Positions 25,386 to 35,952 are shown, counted from the stretch's first letter. The stretch is DNA of 64,000 nucleotides from Streptomyces varsoviensis (GCF_000718635.1 NZ_JOBF01000015.1:1-64000), one strand, 5' to 3'. Program-made: numbers and translations. The notes: generated by a model from the sequence alone, not told the origin.

Positions 25386-26354
25386 GTGAGTCCCAACGGC
25401 TCCGACCGCTCGTCGCGGCGCCCGGTGCGGCGGAAGCTGCTGCAGGCGCTGGCCGCGGGCTTGGTCCTGGCGACCGCCACCGGTTGCACATCCAAGGACT
25501 TCCCCCGCCTCGGAATGCCCACCCCCGTCACGGAAGAGGCGCCGCGGATCCTCTCCCTGTGGCAGGGCTCGTGGGCGGCTGCGCTCGCCACGGGCGTACT
25601 GGTGTGGGGCCTGATCCTGTGGAGTGTCATCTTCCACCGACGCTCCAGGACCAAGGTCGAGGTTCCCCCGCAGACCCGGTACAACATGCCGATCGAGGCG
25701 TTGTACACCGTGGTCCCGATCATCATCGTCGCGGTGCTCTTCTACTTCACCGCCCGTGACGAGAACAAGCTGATGACCAACCCCAAGAAGCCGGACCACG
25801 TCGTGAACGTGGTGGGCTTCCAGTGGAGCTGGGCCTTCAACTATCTGGAGGACGTGAAGGGCAGTCCCCGGCCGTCGAAGCCGCTCCGCGACAACAAGGA
25901 ACTCGCCGCCATCCCGGACCGGTACCTGGCGAAGGCGCCCCAGAACGCCGGCGGCGTCTACGAGGTCGGCACGCCGGCCACGAGGGACCCTGACACCAAC
26001 AACCCGGGCCCGACGCTGTGGCTGCCGAAGGGCGAGACCGTCGAGTTCGTCCTCACCTCGCGGGATGTCATCCACTCGTTCTGGGTGGTGCCGTTCCTGA
26101 TGAAGCAGGATGTCTTCCCGGCGCACACCAACAGCTTCACGGTGACCCCGAACAAGGAGGGCACCTTCCTCGGCAAGTGCGCCGAGCTGTGCGGCGTGGA
26201 CCACTCCCGCATGCTCTTCAACGTGAAGGTCGTCTCTCCCCAGGAGTACAAGGCGCACCTTGAGGAGCTGGCGAAGAAGGGTCAGACCGGTTACCAGCCG
26301 GCGGGCATCGCGCAGACGGATCACGCGAAGAACGCGGAGACCAAGAACAAGTGA
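25386..26354 (+). CDS. ctaC: Cytochrome c oxidase subunit II
   Basis: Subunit II carries the binuclear CuA centre that takes electrons from the bcc complex. The 322-residue protein begins with a lipoprotein signal (cleavage before Cys34 in ATATGCTS), has two membrane helices (~55-80 and ~100-120), and a C-terminal cupredoxin domain. The CuA ligands are visible in HSFWVVPF and [12 protein letters not shown] (Cys265, Cys269, His273, Met276). Start GTG at 25386. Its stop overlaps the ctaD start in GTGA. It is first in ctaC-ctaD-ctaF. Confidence 0.96.
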   Translation: MSPNGSDRSSRRPVRRKLLQALAAGLVLATATGCTSKDFPRLGMPTPVTEEAPRILSLWQGSWAAALATGVLVWGLILWSVIFHRRSRTKVEVPPQTRYNMPIEALYTVVPIIIVAVLFYFTARDENKLMTNPKKPDHVVNVVGFQWSWAFNYLEDVKGSPRPSKPLRDNKELAAIPDRYLAKAPQNAGGVYEVGTPATRDPDTNNPGPTLWLPKGETVEFVLTSRDVIHSFWVVPFLMKQDVFPAHTNSFTVTPNKEGTFLGKCAELCGVDHSRMLFNVKVVSPQEYKAHLEELAKKGQTGYQPAGIAQTDHAKNAETKNK

Positions 26355-28087
26355 GCATCCTCAACGAACCCCAGGGTGCCGCCGCCGACACGGCTCCGGC
26401 AGCACCGCCCGTACGCCAGAAGCAACCCGGCGCCGCCGTGGTCAAGTGGCTCACCACCACCGACCACAAGACGATCGGCACGCTGTATCTGGTCACGTCG
26501 TTCGCGTTCTTCTGCATCGGCGGCGTCATGGCGCTGCTCATGCGCGCCGAACTCGCCCGTCCCGGCACGCAGATCATGTCGAACGAGCAGTTCAACCAGG
26601 CGTTCACGATGCACGGCACGATCATGCTGCTGATGTTCGCGACGCCGCTGTTCTCCGGATTCGCGAACTGGATCATGCCGCTCCAGATCGGCGCGCCCGA
26701 CGTGGCGTTCCCGCGGCTGAACATGTTCGCCTACTGGCTCTACCTCTTCGGCTCGCTCATCGCGGTGGGCGGCTTCCTGACCCCGGACGGCGCGGCCGAC
26801 TTCGGCTGGTTCGCCTACTCCCCGCTGTCGGACGCGATCCGCTCGCCGGGCGTCGGCGCCGACATGTGGATCATGGGTCTGGCCCTCTCCGGCTTCGGTA
26901 CGATCCTCGGCTCGGTCAACTTCATCACCACGATCATCTGCATGCGCGCTCCCGGCATGACGATGTTCCGGATGCCGATCTTCTGCTGGAACGTCCTGCT
27001 GACCGGTGTGCTGGTCCTGCTGGCCTTCCCCGTCCTCGCCGCCGCGCTGCTCGCCCTGGAGGCGGACCGCAAATTCGGCGCGCAGGTCTTCGAGGCCGCC
27101 AACGGCGGCGCCCTGCTCTGGCAGCACCTCTTCTGGTTCTTCGGCCACCCAGAGGTCTACATCATCGCGCTGCCATTCTTCGGCATCATTTCCGAGGTCA
27201 TTCCGGTCTTCTCCCGCAAGCCGATGTTCGGCTACATCGGGCTGATCGCCGCGACGATTTCCATCGCCGGCCTCTCGGTGACCGTCTGGGCGCACCACAT
27301 GTACGTCACCGGCGGCGTGCTATTGCCATTCTTCTCCTTTATGACCTTCCTTATCGCGGTACCGACCGGTGTGAAGTTCTTCAACTGGATCGGCACCATG
27401 TGGAAGGGCTCGCTGAGTTTCGAAACACCGATGCTCTGGGCCATCGGCTTCCTGATCACCTTCACCTTCGGTGGTCTGACCGGTGTCATTCTGGCCTCGC
27501 CGCCGATGGACTTCCACGTCTCCGACTCGTACTTCGTGGTCGCGCACTTCCACTACGTCATCTTCGGCACCGTGGTCTTCGCGATGTTCTCCGGCTTCCA
27601 CTTCTGGTGGCCGAAGTTCACCGGCAAGATGCTGGACGAGCGGCTCGGGAAGATCACCTTCTGGACGCTGTTCGTGGGCTTCCACGGCACGTTCCTGGTG
27701 CAGCACTGGCTGGGCGTCGAGGGCATGCCGCGCCGCTACGCGGACTACCTCGCGGCGGACGGCTTCACCACGCTGAACACCATCTCGACGATCAGCTCGT
27801 TCCTGCTCGGCCTGTCGATACTGCCGTTCTTCTACAACGTCTGGAAGACCGCCAAGTACGGCAAGAAGGTCGAGGTCGACGACCCCTGGGGCTACGGCCG
27901 CTCGCTGGAGTGGGCGACCTCCTGCCCGCCGCCGCGGCACAACTTCCTCACGCTGCCGCGCATCCGCTCCGAATCCCCGGCGTTCGACCTGCACCACCCG
28001 GAGATCGCGGCGCTCGACCAGCTTGAGAACGTCCCCGGGGCGCAGGACGACAAGGCTCTCGCGGGCGGCAAGGAGGCCGGCAAGTGA
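26351..28087 (+). CDS. ctaD: Cytochrome c oxidase subunit I
   Basis: Subunit I holds heme a and the heme a3-CuB site where oxygen is reduced. The 578-residue protein has twelve membrane helices and the invariant ligands: His in [10 protein letters not shown], the His-Tyr cross-link motif [14 protein letters not shown], the CuB histidines in WAHHMYVTG, and the heme ligands in [10 protein letters not shown]. Length and N-terminus are normal for actinobacteria. It is coupled to ctaC and ctaF by 4-bp overlaps. Confidence 0.97.
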   Translation: MSILNEPQGAAADTAPAAPPVRQKQPGAAVVKWLTTTDHKTIGTLYLVTSFAFFCIGGVMALLMRAELARPGTQIMSNEQFNQAFTMHGTIMLLMFATPLFSGFANWIMPLQIGAPDVAFPRLNMFAYWLYLFGSLIAVGGFLTPDGAADFGWFAYSPLSDAIRSPGVGADMWIMGLALSGFGTILGSVNFITTIICMRAPGMTMFRMPIFCWNVLLTGVLVLLAFPVLAAALLALEADRKFGAQVFEAANGGALLWQHLFWFFGHPEVYIIALPFFGIISEVIPVFSRKPMFGYIGLIAATISIAGLSVTVWAHHMYVTGGVLLPFFSFMTFLIAVPTGVKFFNWIGTMWKGSLSFETPMLWAIGFLITFTFGGLTGVILASPPMDFHVSDSYFVVAHFHYVIFGTVVFAMFSGFHFWWPKFTGKMLDERLGKITFWTLFVGFHGTFLVQHWLGVEGMPRRYADYLAADGFTTLNTISTISSFLLGLSILPFFYNVWKTAKYGKKVEVDDPWGYGRSLEWATSCPPPRHNFLTLPRIRSESPAFDLHHPEIAALDQLENVPGAQDDKALAGGKEAGK

Positions 28088-28482
28088 AGATCCAAGGACG
28101 GATGTTCATCTGGCTCGCCCTCTTCATCCTCGTCATGGCGATCGTCTATGGCGTGTGGTCGAAGGAGGCGGCCGGTACCACGGCGCTCTTCATGGCCTTC
28201 GGCCTGAGCATCATGATCGGCTACTACCTGGCCTTCACGGCTCGCCGGGTGGACGCCGGAGCGCAGGACAACAAGAACGCGGACGTCGCCGACGACGCCG
28301 GTGAGCTGGGCTTCTTCTCCCCGCATAGCTGGCAGCCGCTGTCCCTGGGCATCGGTGGCGCGCTCGCCTTCATGGGCGTCATCTTCGGCTGGTGGCTGAT
28401 GTACTTCTCGGCCCCGATCATCCTGGTCGGCCTGTTCGGCTGGGTGTTCGAGTACTACCGCGGCGAGAACGCGAACCAGTAA
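28084..28482 (+). CDS. ctaF: Cytochrome c oxidase subunit IV (actinobacterial)
   Basis: The 132-residue protein has four hydrophobic helices in two pairs and the typical start [14 protein letters not shown]. CtaF is the actinobacterial fourth subunit of the aa3 oxidase, important for assembly. The start overlaps ctaD (GTGA/ATGA-type coupling). A strong terminator follows 26 bp after the stop. Confidence 0.93.
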   Translation: MKIQGRMFIWLALFILVMAIVYGVWSKEAAGTTALFMAFGLSIMIGYYLAFTARRVDAGAQDNKNADVADDAGELGFFSPHSWQPLSLGIGGALAFMGVIFGWWLMYFSAPIILVGLFGWVFEYYRGENANQ

Positions 28483-28507
28483 CCCGTCCGGCGCACAGCG
28501 CGGAACC

Positions 28508-28539
28508 GGCCCCCGCACACCCCACGGTGTGCGGGGGCC
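28508..28539 (+). terminator. Hairpin terminator of the ctaCDF operon
   Basis: GGCCCCCGCACACC and GGTGTGCGGGGGCC form a perfect 14-bp stem with a CCAC loop, followed by a short T run. Confidence 0.85.
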
Positions 28540-28596
28540 GACCCATTTGCACCCGCCCCGCGAGCCGCGGCCGCCGATCCTCCCTACCGTGTGACC

Positions 28597-29847
28597 ATGA
28601 GTCACACTCCTCGCTGCCGGACCGTGCTGAGCTGGGCGCTGCTCCTCGCCCCCCTCGCGGTGGGGATCACCGCATGCGGCGGCTCGTCGTCCGACCCGCT
28701 GGCCGACAAGCCGTACGACGCGGCCGGCCAGGTCGCCCTCGCGGGCGTCGAGGGCGGCGGCAAGGCCGACCCGGACAAGCCCCTGGAGGTCCGCGCCAAG
28801 GGCGAGGACCGGATCACGGACGTCACGGCCACCGACGCGGCCGGGCGGTACGTACGGGGCGAACTCGACGCGGACGGCTCCCACTGGCGCTCCACGGTGC
28901 CGCTGGCCGCCGGCGCGCACTACACGGTGCGGGTCAGCACCGAGGACGAGGACGGCGCCCAGGGCCGCCGTACGGTCGGTTTCGACACGGCCCCGGCCGA
29001 CAACCTGCTGCGGGTCAAGTTCGGCCCGGACAGCGGCACGTACGGCGTCGGACAGCCCGTCACCGCCGAGCTCAGCCGGCCCGTCAAGGACCCCGCCGCC
29101 CGCGCGGTGGTCGAGCGGGCCCTGAAGGTCGACTCACAGCCCTCCGTGGAGGGCGCCTGGCACTGGGTGGACGGCCGGACCCTGCACTACCGGCCGCGCG
29201 AGTACTGGCCCGCGCACGCCACCGTGCGCGTGCGCAGCGGCCTCGCGGGCATCAAGGTCGGCCCCGGGCTGCACGGCGGCCCCTCGAAGCCCGTGACGCT
29301 CCGCACGGGCGACCGGATCGAGGCCATCACGGACGCCGGATCGCACTACATGACGGTGCTGCGCAACGGCAAGGAGATCCGCTCGATCCCCGTCACCACC
29401 GGCAAGCCCGGCTTCTCCACCCGCAACGGCGTCAAGGTGGTCCTCGGGCGGGAGTCCTTCGTCCGGATGCAGGGCACCAGCATCGGCATCGCCGAGGGCA
29501 GCGCGGACTCCTACGACCTGCCCGTGCACTGGGCCACCCGGGTCACCTGGAGCGGCGAGTACGTGCACGCGGCGCCCTGGTCCACCGGCTCCCAGGGGGC
29601 CGCCAACGTCAGCCACGGCTGTACGGGCATGTCCACCGAGGCCGCCCACTGGTTCTTCGACACCGTGCGGGTCGGCGACATCGTCAAGGTCGTCAACAGC
29701 GGCGGCGAGATGATGACGCCGTTCGACAACGGCTTCGGCGACTGGAACCTGAACTGGCGGGCGTGGCGCGAGGGAAGCGCCCTGCACGCCGGGGTCCGAG
29801 AGGGGAGCGGCCCCGCCGATGCGGCCCGCCTCCGCCCCGGGATGTGA
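28597..29847 (+). CDS. L,D-transpeptidase lipoprotein with Ig-like domains
   Basis: The ~416-residue protein has a lipoprotein signal with lipobox GITAC (cysteine at ~28), Ig-like domains (~60-270) and a C-terminal YkuD domain. The catalytic motif reads SHGCTGMS, with the nucleophilic cysteine in HGC and His upstream in the DLPVHWATRVTW region. It makes 3-3 crosslinks in peptidoglycan outside the membrane. ATG at 28597 is preferred; an in-frame GTG lies two codons upstream. TACCGT at 28585-28590 is 6 bp before the ATG, so the mRNA may be leaderless. It is inserted between the two respiratory operons. Confidence 0.92.
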   Translation: MSHTPRCRTVLSWALLLAPLAVGITACGGSSSDPLADKPYDAAGQVALAGVEGGGKADPDKPLEVRAKGEDRITDVTATDAAGRYVRGELDADGSHWRSTVPLAAGAHYTVRVSTEDEDGAQGRRTVGFDTAPADNLLRVKFGPDSGTYGVGQPVTAELSRPVKDPAARAVVERALKVDSQPSVEGAWHWVDGRTLHYRPREYWPAHATVRVRSGLAGIKVGPGLHGGPSKPVTLRTGDRIEAITDAGSHYMTVLRNGKEIRSIPVTTGKPGFSTRNGVKVVLGRESFVRMQGTSIGIAEGSADSYDLPVHWATRVTWSGEYVHAAPWSTGSQGAANVSHGCTGMSTEAAHWFFDTVRVGDIVKVVNSGGEMMTPFDNGFGDWNLNWRAWREGSALHAGVREGSGPADAARLRPGM

Positions 29848-29875
29848 GCCGGCGGGCCGCCGCCCGCCGCGCCCC

Positions 29876-30277
29876 TCAGGCCCGTACGGCCGTCCGTACG
29901 CGCACCAGAGCGGCCAGCGCGTCCGCGAAGGCCACCGGGTCCAGCGGATGCGTCACCGCGGCGTCGGCGCGGCTCCAGGTGGCCAGCCAGGCGTCCTGCG
30001 GGCGGCCGATGAGCACCAGCACGGGCGGGCAGTCGAACACCTCGTCCTTGATCTGCCGGCAGACGCCCATGCCGCCCGCGGGGGCGCTCTCGCCGTCGAG
30101 CACGCACACGTCGACGCGGTGCTCCGCGAGGGTCTTCAGGACGGCCGGGAGCGTCGCGCACTCCAGGAACTCCACCGGCGGCACGTCGGCGGCGGGGCGG
30201 CGCCCGGCGGCCAGCCGCACCTGCTCCCGGGTGCTCGCGTCATCGCTGTAGACCAGCACCGTGGCAGTGGGCTGCAT
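29876..30277 (-). CDS. Receiver-like protein (CheY fold)
   Basis: The 133-residue protein has the alternating beta/alpha pattern of a receiver domain: TATVLVYSDDASTREQVRLA at the start with an acidic pair, and VDVCVLDGESAPAGGMGVCRQI with the likely phosphoacceptor Asp. The conserved Thr/Ser and Lys positions are weak, so it may not be phosphorylated. There is no output domain. It lies between the L,D-transpeptidase and the ctaE promoter, on the opposite strand to both. Its partner is unknown. Start ATG at 30277. Confidence 0.78.
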   Translation of the reverse strand: MQPTATVLVYSDDASTREQVRLAAGRRPAADVPPVEFLECATLPAVLKTLAEHRVDVCVLDGESAPAGGMGVCRQIKDEVFDCPPVLVLIGRPQDAWLATWSRADAAVTHPLDPVAFADALAALVRVRTAVRA

Positions 30278-30540
30278 CGTTCCTCCACGCTTCTAGAGAG
30301 CACAGTTGTGGGACGGACCGTTGCGCGGATGCTACTCCGCGAGCACCGCGCCGGTGGAGGGTCCGGACCGGACCAAGATCGGGCCGATGGGCCGTCAGGA
30401 GGGGTGTGCGCAGGGTGCGCAGGAGGTGGCGCGGGGTGTGCTTCCCCCCTTCGGGGGACCCCCGCAATGGGCCGTACGAGCAGGGCATACGGTCTTGACA
30501 CACCGAACGGCACCCCCCGGAGTGAGCGCAAGATAAGGGA

Positions 30541-30555
30541 CCGACATAATGTCGG
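30541..30555 (+). promoter_or_regulatory. 15-bp palindrome across the ctaE start codon
   Basis: CCGACATAATGTCGG is a perfect 7-1-7 palindrome that contains the ctaE ATG (30549-30551). Upstream, TTGACA at 30495-30500 looks like a -35 but I see no -10 at the right distance. Confidence 0.6.
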
Positions 30556-31169
30556 TCGTGGCGACAGCAACAGCAGTAGATACCGGGCATGCGCACCCCT
30601 CGGTCAACCGGCCGAACCTCACCAGCGTCGGAACCATCATCTGGCTGAGTTCCGAGCTGATGTTCTTCGCGGCCCTCTTCGCGATGTACTTCACCCTGCG
30701 ATCGGTGACCGGAGCCGACCACTGGAAGGAAATGGCATCGTCGCTGAACGTTCCGTTCTCGGCGACGAACACCACCATCCTGGTGCTCTCCTCTCTCACG
30801 TGTCAGCTCGGCGTGTTCGCCGCCGAGCGGGGCGACGTGAAGAAGTTGCGCACGTGGTTCTCCATCACCTTCGTGATGGGTGCGATCTTCATTGGCGGCC
30901 AGATCTTCGAGTACACCGACCTGGTGAAGAAGGACGGGCTCTCGCTCTCCTCGGACCCGTACGGCTCGGTGTTCTACCTGACGACCGGCTTCCACGGCCT
31001 GCACGTGACGGGCGGTCTCATCGCCTTCCTGCTGGTCCTGGGCAGGACGTACGCGGCCAAGAGGTTCACTCATCACCAGGCGACGGCGGCCATCGTCGTG
31101 TCCTACTACTGGCACTTCGTCGACGTGGTCTGGATCGGGCTCTTTGCCACGATCTACTTGATCAAGTAA
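30549..31169 (+). CDS. ctaE: Cytochrome c oxidase subunit III
   Basis: The 206-residue protein has five membrane helices and the family signatures [25 protein letters not shown] and [14 protein letters not shown] near the C-terminus. Subunit III stabilises the oxidase core. It heads the operon ctaE-qcrC-qcrA-qcrB, as in other actinobacteria, which ties the oxidase to the bcc complex as a supercomplex. The ATG at 30549 lies inside a palindrome; a GTG three codons later is an alternative. Confidence 0.95.
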   Translation: MSVVATATAVDTGHAHPSVNRPNLTSVGTIIWLSSELMFFAALFAMYFTLRSVTGADHWKEMASSLNVPFSATNTTILVLSSLTCQLGVFAAERGDVKKLRTWFSITFVMGAIFIGGQIFEYTDLVKKDGLSLSSDPYGSVFYLTTGFHGLHVTGGLIAFLLVLGRTYAAKRFTHHQATAAIVVSYYWHFVDVVWIGLFATIYLIK

Positions 31170-31234
31170 TCGGTCCCGCACAGGACCACAGTCCAGAAGC
31201 ATCGACGCAGAAGATCCTGACACCGGGGTAATCC

Positions 31235-32044
31235 GTGAAAAAGCTCTCCGCACGACGACGCCATCCGCTGGCGGCGGTCGTCGTCCTACTCTTCGCGCTG
31301 GCGGTCACTGGGGGGCTGTACGCCGCGTTCGCGCCGGCGGACAAGGCCAAGGCCGAGGACACCGCCCAGTCTCTTGCCATTGAGGAGGGCAAGAAGCTCT
31401 ACTCCGTCGGCTGCGCAAGCTGCCACGGCACCGGCGGTCAGGGCAGCTCCGACGGCCCGTCCCTGGTGGGCGTGGGCGCCGCCGCCGTGGACTTCCAGGT
31501 CCGTACCGGCCGTATGCCGCTGCAGCAGCAGGGCGCGCAGGCGCCCAGCAAGAAGGCCATGTACTCGCAGGCCGAGACCGACCAGCTCGCCGCGTACATC
31601 GCCTCGCTCGGCGCGGGTCCCTCGGTTCCGACCAAGGGCCAGTACAACCCGGACGGCGCGGACATCGCCAAGGGCGGGGAACTCTTCCGTACGAACTGCG
31701 CCCAGTGCCACAACTTCACCGGCAAGGGCGGCGCGCTCTCGAACGGCAAGTTCGCCCCCTCGCTTGAGGGCGTCGAGCCCAAGCACATCTACGAGGCCAT
31801 GCAGACCGGCCCGCAGAACATGCCTTCCTTCCCCGACACGACGATGCCGGAGAAGAACAAGAAGGACATCATCGCGTACCTCGGCGCGGTCAACAGCGAC
31901 AAGTCGGAGAACCCCGGCGGCCTCGAACTGGGCGGGCTCGGCCCGGTCAGCGAGGGTCTGTTCGCCTGGATCTTCGGGCTCGGCGCGCTGATCGCCGTCG
32001 CCATCTGGGTCGCCGCCCGGACCGCAAAGGCCAAGAAGTCATGA
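31235..32044 (+). CDS. qcrC: Cytochrome bc1 complex diheme cytochrome c subunit
   Basis: QcrC replaces soluble cytochrome c in actinobacteria by carrying two hemes. The 269-residue protein has an N-terminal signal/anchor, two heme-binding motifs, CASCH (60-64) and CAQCH (155-159), with Met ligands in MPLQQQGAQAP and NMPSFPDTTMP, and a C-terminal membrane helix before a short basic tail. Start GTG at 31235. The stop overlaps qcrA by 4 bp. Confidence 0.96.
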   Translation: MKKLSARRRHPLAAVVVLLFALAVTGGLYAAFAPADKAKAEDTAQSLAIEEGKKLYSVGCASCHGTGGQGSSDGPSLVGVGAAAVDFQVRTGRMPLQQQGAQAPSKKAMYSQAETDQLAAYIASLGAGPSVPTKGQYNPDGADIAKGGELFRTNCAQCHNFTGKGGALSNGKFAPSLEGVEPKHIYEAMQTGPQNMPSFPDTTMPEKNKKDIIAYLGAVNSDKSENPGGLELGGLGPVSEGLFAWIFGLGALIAVAIWVAARTAKAKKS

Positions 32045-33096
32045 GTAGCCAAGACATTCCAGAAGAGAACCTGCCGAGCGAGCAGGGCGACGCGCACGAC
32101 GGCGCGGTCGCCACCACCGCCGACCCGTTCGCCGACCCGGGCCTGCCGCCGCACGAACACCGCGTCCAGGACATCGACGAGCGGGCCGCCAAGCGCTCCG
32201 AGCGCGTGATCGCGTTCCTGTTCCTGCTGTCCATGCTGGCCACGGTCGGCTTCATCGCCTCGTACGTGGCACTGCCGGTCGACAAGATCATTTATGTCTA
32301 CCCGATCGGCCACGTCAGCGCCCTGAACTTCTCGCTGGGGCTCACCCTCGGCGTCGCGCTGTTCTGCATCGGCGCGGGCGCGGTCCACTGGGCCCGCACC
32401 CTGATGTCCGACGTGGAGGTCGCCGACGACCGCCACCCGATCTCGGCCGAGCCCGAGGTCAAGGCCAAGGTCCTCGCCGACTTCAAGGCGGGCGCCGAGG
32501 AGTCGGCCTTCGGACGCCGCAAGCTGATCCGCAACACCATGTTCGGCGCGCTGGCCCTCGTGCCGCTCTCCGGCGTCGTACTCCTGCGCGACCTCGGCCC
32601 GCTGCCGGGCACCAAGCTCCGGCACACCCGCTGGTCCGCGGGGAAGCTGCTGATCAACCAGAACACCAACCAGCCGCTGCGGCCCGAGGACATCTCGGTG
32701 GGCTCGCTGACCTTCGCCGTGCCGGAAGGCATGAAGGAGGACGACCACGACTTCCAGCAGGAGGTCGCGAAGGCCGCCCTGATGATCGTCCGGATCCAGC
32801 CGGAGAACATCAAGGACAAGAAGGAACTCGACTGGTCGGCGGACGGCATCGTCGCCTACTCGAAGATCTGCACCCACGTCGGCTGCCCCATCAGCCTGTA
32901 CGAGCAGCAGACGCACCACGTGCTCTGCCCGTGCCACCAGTCGACGTTCGACCTCTCCGACGGCGGCCGGGTCATCTTCGGCCCGGCCGGCCACGCCCTG
33001 CCGCAACTGCGGATCAAGGTCAATGAGAAGGGCTACCTAGAGGCGTTGGGCGACTTCGCCGAGCCCGTCGGTCCTTCCTTCTGGGAGCGCGGATGA
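32041..33096 (+). CDS. qcrA: Cytochrome bc1 complex Rieske iron-sulfur subunit
   Basis: The 351-residue protein has three membrane helices (typical of actinobacteria, where the family has one) and a C-terminal Rieske domain with CTHVGC (277-282) and CPCH (296-299), which bind the [2Fe-2S] cluster, followed by GPAGHALPQL. It takes the first electron from menaquinol. It overlaps both neighbours by 4 bp. Confidence 0.96.
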   Translation: MSSQDIPEENLPSEQGDAHDGAVATTADPFADPGLPPHEHRVQDIDERAAKRSERVIAFLFLLSMLATVGFIASYVALPVDKIIYVYPIGHVSALNFSLGLTLGVALFCIGAGAVHWARTLMSDVEVADDRHPISAEPEVKAKVLADFKAGAEESAFGRRKLIRNTMFGALALVPLSGVVLLRDLGPLPGTKLRHTRWSAGKLLINQNTNQPLRPEDISVGSLTFAVPEGMKEDDHDFQQEVAKAALMIVRIQPENIKDKKELDWSADGIVAYSKICTHVGCPISLYEQQTHHVLCPCHQSTFDLSDGGRVIFGPAGHALPQLRIKVNEKGYLEALGDFAEPVGPSFWERG

Positions 33097-34718
33097 GTAC
33101 TGAAAGCAGCAACCGCAAGGCGCCCGCCGGCGAGCGGGTGGCCGACTGGGCCGACGGCCGGCTCGGCATCTACGGCCTGGCCAAGGCCAACATGCGCAAG
33201 ATCTTCCCGGACCACTGGTCCTTCATGCTGGGCGAGGTCTGCCTCTACAGCTTCATCATCATCATCCTCACGGGTGTGTATCTGACGCTGTTCTTCCACC
33301 CGAGCATGCAAGAGGTCACGTACCACGGCTCGTACGTGCCCATGCAGGGCATGAAGATGTCCGACGCCTTCCAGTCGACGCTGCACATCAGCTTCGACGT
33401 GCGCGGCGGTCTGCTCATCCGGCAGATCCACCACTGGGGCGCGCTGATCTTCCTCGCGGGGATGTTCGTGCACATGATGCGCGTCTTCTTCACGGGCGCG
33501 TTCCGCAAGCCGCGCGAGATCAACTGGCTCTTCGGCTTCCTGCTCTTCGTGCTGGGCATGTTCACCGGCTTCACCGGCTACTCCCTGCCGGACGACCTGC
33601 TCTCCGGCACCGGCGTCCGGTTCATGGAAGGCGCCATCCTGTCCGTGCCGATCATCGGCACGTACATCTCGATGTTCCTGTTCGGCGGCGAGTTCCCCGG
33701 CTCGGACTTCGTGCCGCGGTTCTTCTCGATCCACGTCCTGCTGCTGCCGGGCATCATGCTCGGCCTGCTGGTGGCCCACCTGATCCTGGTCTTCTACCAC
33801 AAGCACACGCAGTTCCCCGGCCCCGGCCGGACGAACAAGAACGTGGTCGGCATGCCGCTGCTGCCGGTCTACATGGCCAAGGCCGGAGGCTTCTTCTTCC
33901 TGGTCTTCGGCGTGATCGCGGCCATCGCCGCCATCGCGACGATCAACCCGATCTGGGCCATCGGCCCCTACCGGCCGGACCAGGTCTCCACGGGCGCCCA
34001 GCCCGACTGGTACATGGGCTTCTCCGAGGGCCTGATCCGAGTGATGCCTGGCTGGGAGATCAACCTCTGGGGCCACACGCTGGTCCTGGGCGTGTTCATC
34101 CCGCTGATGATCATCTTCCCGCTGGTGCTCGCGTCCATCGCGGTGTACCCGTTCATCGAGTCCTGGGTCACCGGGGACAAGCGGGAGCACCACCTGCTGG
34201 ACCGCCCGCGCAACGCCCCGACGCGCACCGCGTTCGGCGCCGCCTGGATCAGTTGGTACTTCGTGCTGCTCGTCGGCGGTGGAAACGACCTCTGGGCCAC
34301 CCACTTCCACCTCTCGATCAACGCGATCACCTGGTTCGTCCGCATCGGCTTCTTCGTGGTGCCGGTACTCGTCTTCATCGCGACCCGCCGCATCTGCCTC
34401 GGGCTCCAGCGCCGCGACCGCGACAAGGTGCTGCACGGACGCGAGTCCGGCATCATCAAGCGACTGCCGCACGGTGAGTTCGTCGAGGTCCACGAGCCGC
34501 TCTCGCAGGAGCAGCTCCACACCCTCACGGCGCACGACCAGCCCAAGCCGCTGGAGGCCGGCCCCGAGGTCGACGAGAACGGCGTCGAGCGCAAGATCGG
34601 CCGGACCACCAAGCTCCGGGTCAAGCTCTCGAAGGGCTTCTACGGCGAGGGGACCCAGATCCCCAAGCCCACCGCCGAGGAGTACGAGGAGATCACCAGC
34701 GGCCACGGCCACCACTGA
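33093..34718 (+). CDS. qcrB: Cytochrome bc1 complex cytochrome b subunit
   Basis: QcrB is the menaquinol-oxidising cytochrome b. The 541-residue protein has eight or nine membrane helices, paired heme ligands in RQIHHWGALIFLAGMFVHMMRVF and the later HVLLLPG..LVAHL region, and the Qo-site segments TGYSLPDDLLSGTG and the PEWY-equivalent PDWYMGF. The C-terminal extension (~80 residues) is charged and cytoplasmic, as in other actinobacteria. QcrB is the target of inhibitors such as Q203 in mycobacteria (established for that family). Terminator follows. Confidence 0.96.
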   Translation: MSTESSNRKAPAGERVADWADGRLGIYGLAKANMRKIFPDHWSFMLGEVCLYSFIIIILTGVYLTLFFHPSMQEVTYHGSYVPMQGMKMSDAFQSTLHISFDVRGGLLIRQIHHWGALIFLAGMFVHMMRVFFTGAFRKPREINWLFGFLLFVLGMFTGFTGYSLPDDLLSGTGVRFMEGAILSVPIIGTYISMFLFGGEFPGSDFVPRFFSIHVLLLPGIMLGLLVAHLILVFYHKHTQFPGPGRTNKNVVGMPLLPVYMAKAGGFFFLVFGVIAAIAAIATINPIWAIGPYRPDQVSTGAQPDWYMGFSEGLIRVMPGWEINLWGHTLVLGVFIPLMIIFPLVLASIAVYPFIESWVTGDKREHHLLDRPRNAPTRTAFGAAWISWYFVLLVGGGNDLWATHFHLSINAITWFVRIGFFVVPVLVFIATRRICLGLQRRDRDKVLHGRESGIIKRLPHGEFVEVHEPLSQEQLHTLTAHDQPKPLEAGPEVDENGVERKIGRTTKLRVKLSKGFYGEGTQIPKPTAEEYEEITSGHGHH

Positions 34719-34757
34719 TCCCACGCCCCCCAGCGTCACCCGCTGACCGCCACAGCG

Positions 34758-34788
34758 AGAGCCCCGTCCAGCGCATGGACGGGGCTCT
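34758..34788 (+). terminator. Hairpin terminator of the ctaE-qcrCAB operon
   Basis: AGAGCCCCGTCCA and TGGACGGGGCTCT form a perfect 13-bp stem with a 5-nt loop 40 bp after qcrB. Confidence 0.8.
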
Positions 34789-34808
34789 TCGCCGTCCGTA
34801 CGGCTCGA

Positions 34809-34814
34809 TAGGGT
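34809..34814 (+). promoter_or_regulatory. trpD -10 element
   Basis: TAGGGT lies 38 bp upstream of the trpD ATG, just past the qcr terminator; CAGGAGCG near the start is the ribosome-binding site. Confidence 0.45.
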
Positions 34815-34852
34815 GACCCCGCTGACCCAGACGACCACCAGGAGCGTGGACC

Positions 34853-35917
34853 ATGAACGTTGCGACCCCGGCAGGCGGCGACAGCGCGACGGCCCGCACC
34901 TGGCCGGGCATCCTCGACGCGCTCCTCGGCCACCGCGACCTCGACGCCGCCGACACCGCCTGGGCCATGGACCGCATCATGCGCGGCGAGGCGACCGACG
35001 CCCAGATCGCCGGCTTCGCGGTCGCGCTGCGCGCCAAGGGCGAGACCGTCGCCGAGATCTCCGGTCTCGTACGGGCCATGTACGCGCACGCCAGGCTCAT
35101 CGAGGTGCCCGGCCCCAGTGTCGACATCGTCGGCACCGGCGGCGACGGCGCCAAGACCGTCAACATCTCCACCATGTCCTCGATCGTGGTGGCCGGCACG
35201 GGCGCGAAGGTCGTCAAGCACGGCAACCGCGCCGTGTCCTCCGCCAGCGGCGCCTCCGACGTGCTGGAGAAGCTCGGCGTCAACCTGGACCTCCCCCCGC
35301 GGCGCGTCGTGCGGGTCGCCGAGGAGGCGGGCATCACCTACTGCTTCGCCGTGAAGTTCCACCCGTCGCTGCGCCACGTCGCCGCCGCCCGGCGCGAGCT
35401 GGGCATCCGCACGACCTTCAACGTCCTGGGCCCGCTGACCAACCCCGCCCGGGTCAAGGCCCAGGCCACCGGCGTCGCCGACGCCCGGATGGCGCCCATC
35501 CTGGCCGGCGTGCTCGCCGAGCGCGGCTCCAGCGCGCTGGTCTTCCGCGGCGACGACGGGCTGGACGAGCTGACCACGACGGCCACCTCGCGGGTCTGGA
35601 TCGTGCGGGACGGACGGGTCCGCGAGGAGGCGTTCGACCCGCGGGACGTCGGCATCGAGCTGGTCCCGGTCTCGGCGCTGCGCGGCGCCGACGCCTCGTA
35701 CAACGCGGACGTCGCGCGCCGGCTGCTCGCCGGGGAGACCGGGCCCGTACGGGACGCGGTGCTGCTCAACTCTGCGGCGGCGCTCGTCGCGCTGGAGCCC
35801 ACCGACGAACCGCTCGCCGCGCAGATCTCGGCGGGGATCGCGCGGGCGGCGGAGTCCATCGACTCGGGGGCGGCGCGGGGGGCGCTGCGGCGCTGGGTCG
35901 AGGCGAGCAACGCCTGA
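34853..35917 (+). CDS. trpD: Anthranilate phosphoribosyltransferase
   Basis: TrpD joins anthranilate to PRPP in tryptophan synthesis. The 354-residue protein has the PRPP-binding [15 protein letters not shown], the [21 protein letters not shown] loop, and the [11 protein letters not shown] segment. It stands alone with its own promoter and terminator, not in a trp operon. Start ATG at 34853 with CCAGGAGCG upstream. Confidence 0.95.
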   Translation: MNVATPAGGDSATARTWPGILDALLGHRDLDAADTAWAMDRIMRGEATDAQIAGFAVALRAKGETVAEISGLVRAMYAHARLIEVPGPSVDIVGTGGDGAKTVNISTMSSIVVAGTGAKVVKHGNRAVSSASGASDVLEKLGVNLDLPPRRVVRVAEEAGITYCFAVKFHPSLRHVAAARRELGIRTTFNVLGPLTNPARVKAQATGVADARMAPILAGVLAERGSSALVFRGDDGLDELTTTATSRVWIVRDGRVREEAFDPRDVGIELVPVSALRGADASYNADVARRLLAGETGPVRDAVLLNSAAALVALEPTDEPLAAQISAGIARAAESIDSGAARGALRRWVEASNA

Positions 35918-35952
35918 CGCCGGGCGGCGCGCCGCGGCTCCGATGTGACGCG

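Noticed and set aside
30495..30535. Consensus TTGACA upstream of ctaE as a sigma-70-type promoter
   Set aside because: The only -10-like hexamer, AAGATA at 30530, is 29 bp away, too far for a normal promoter.
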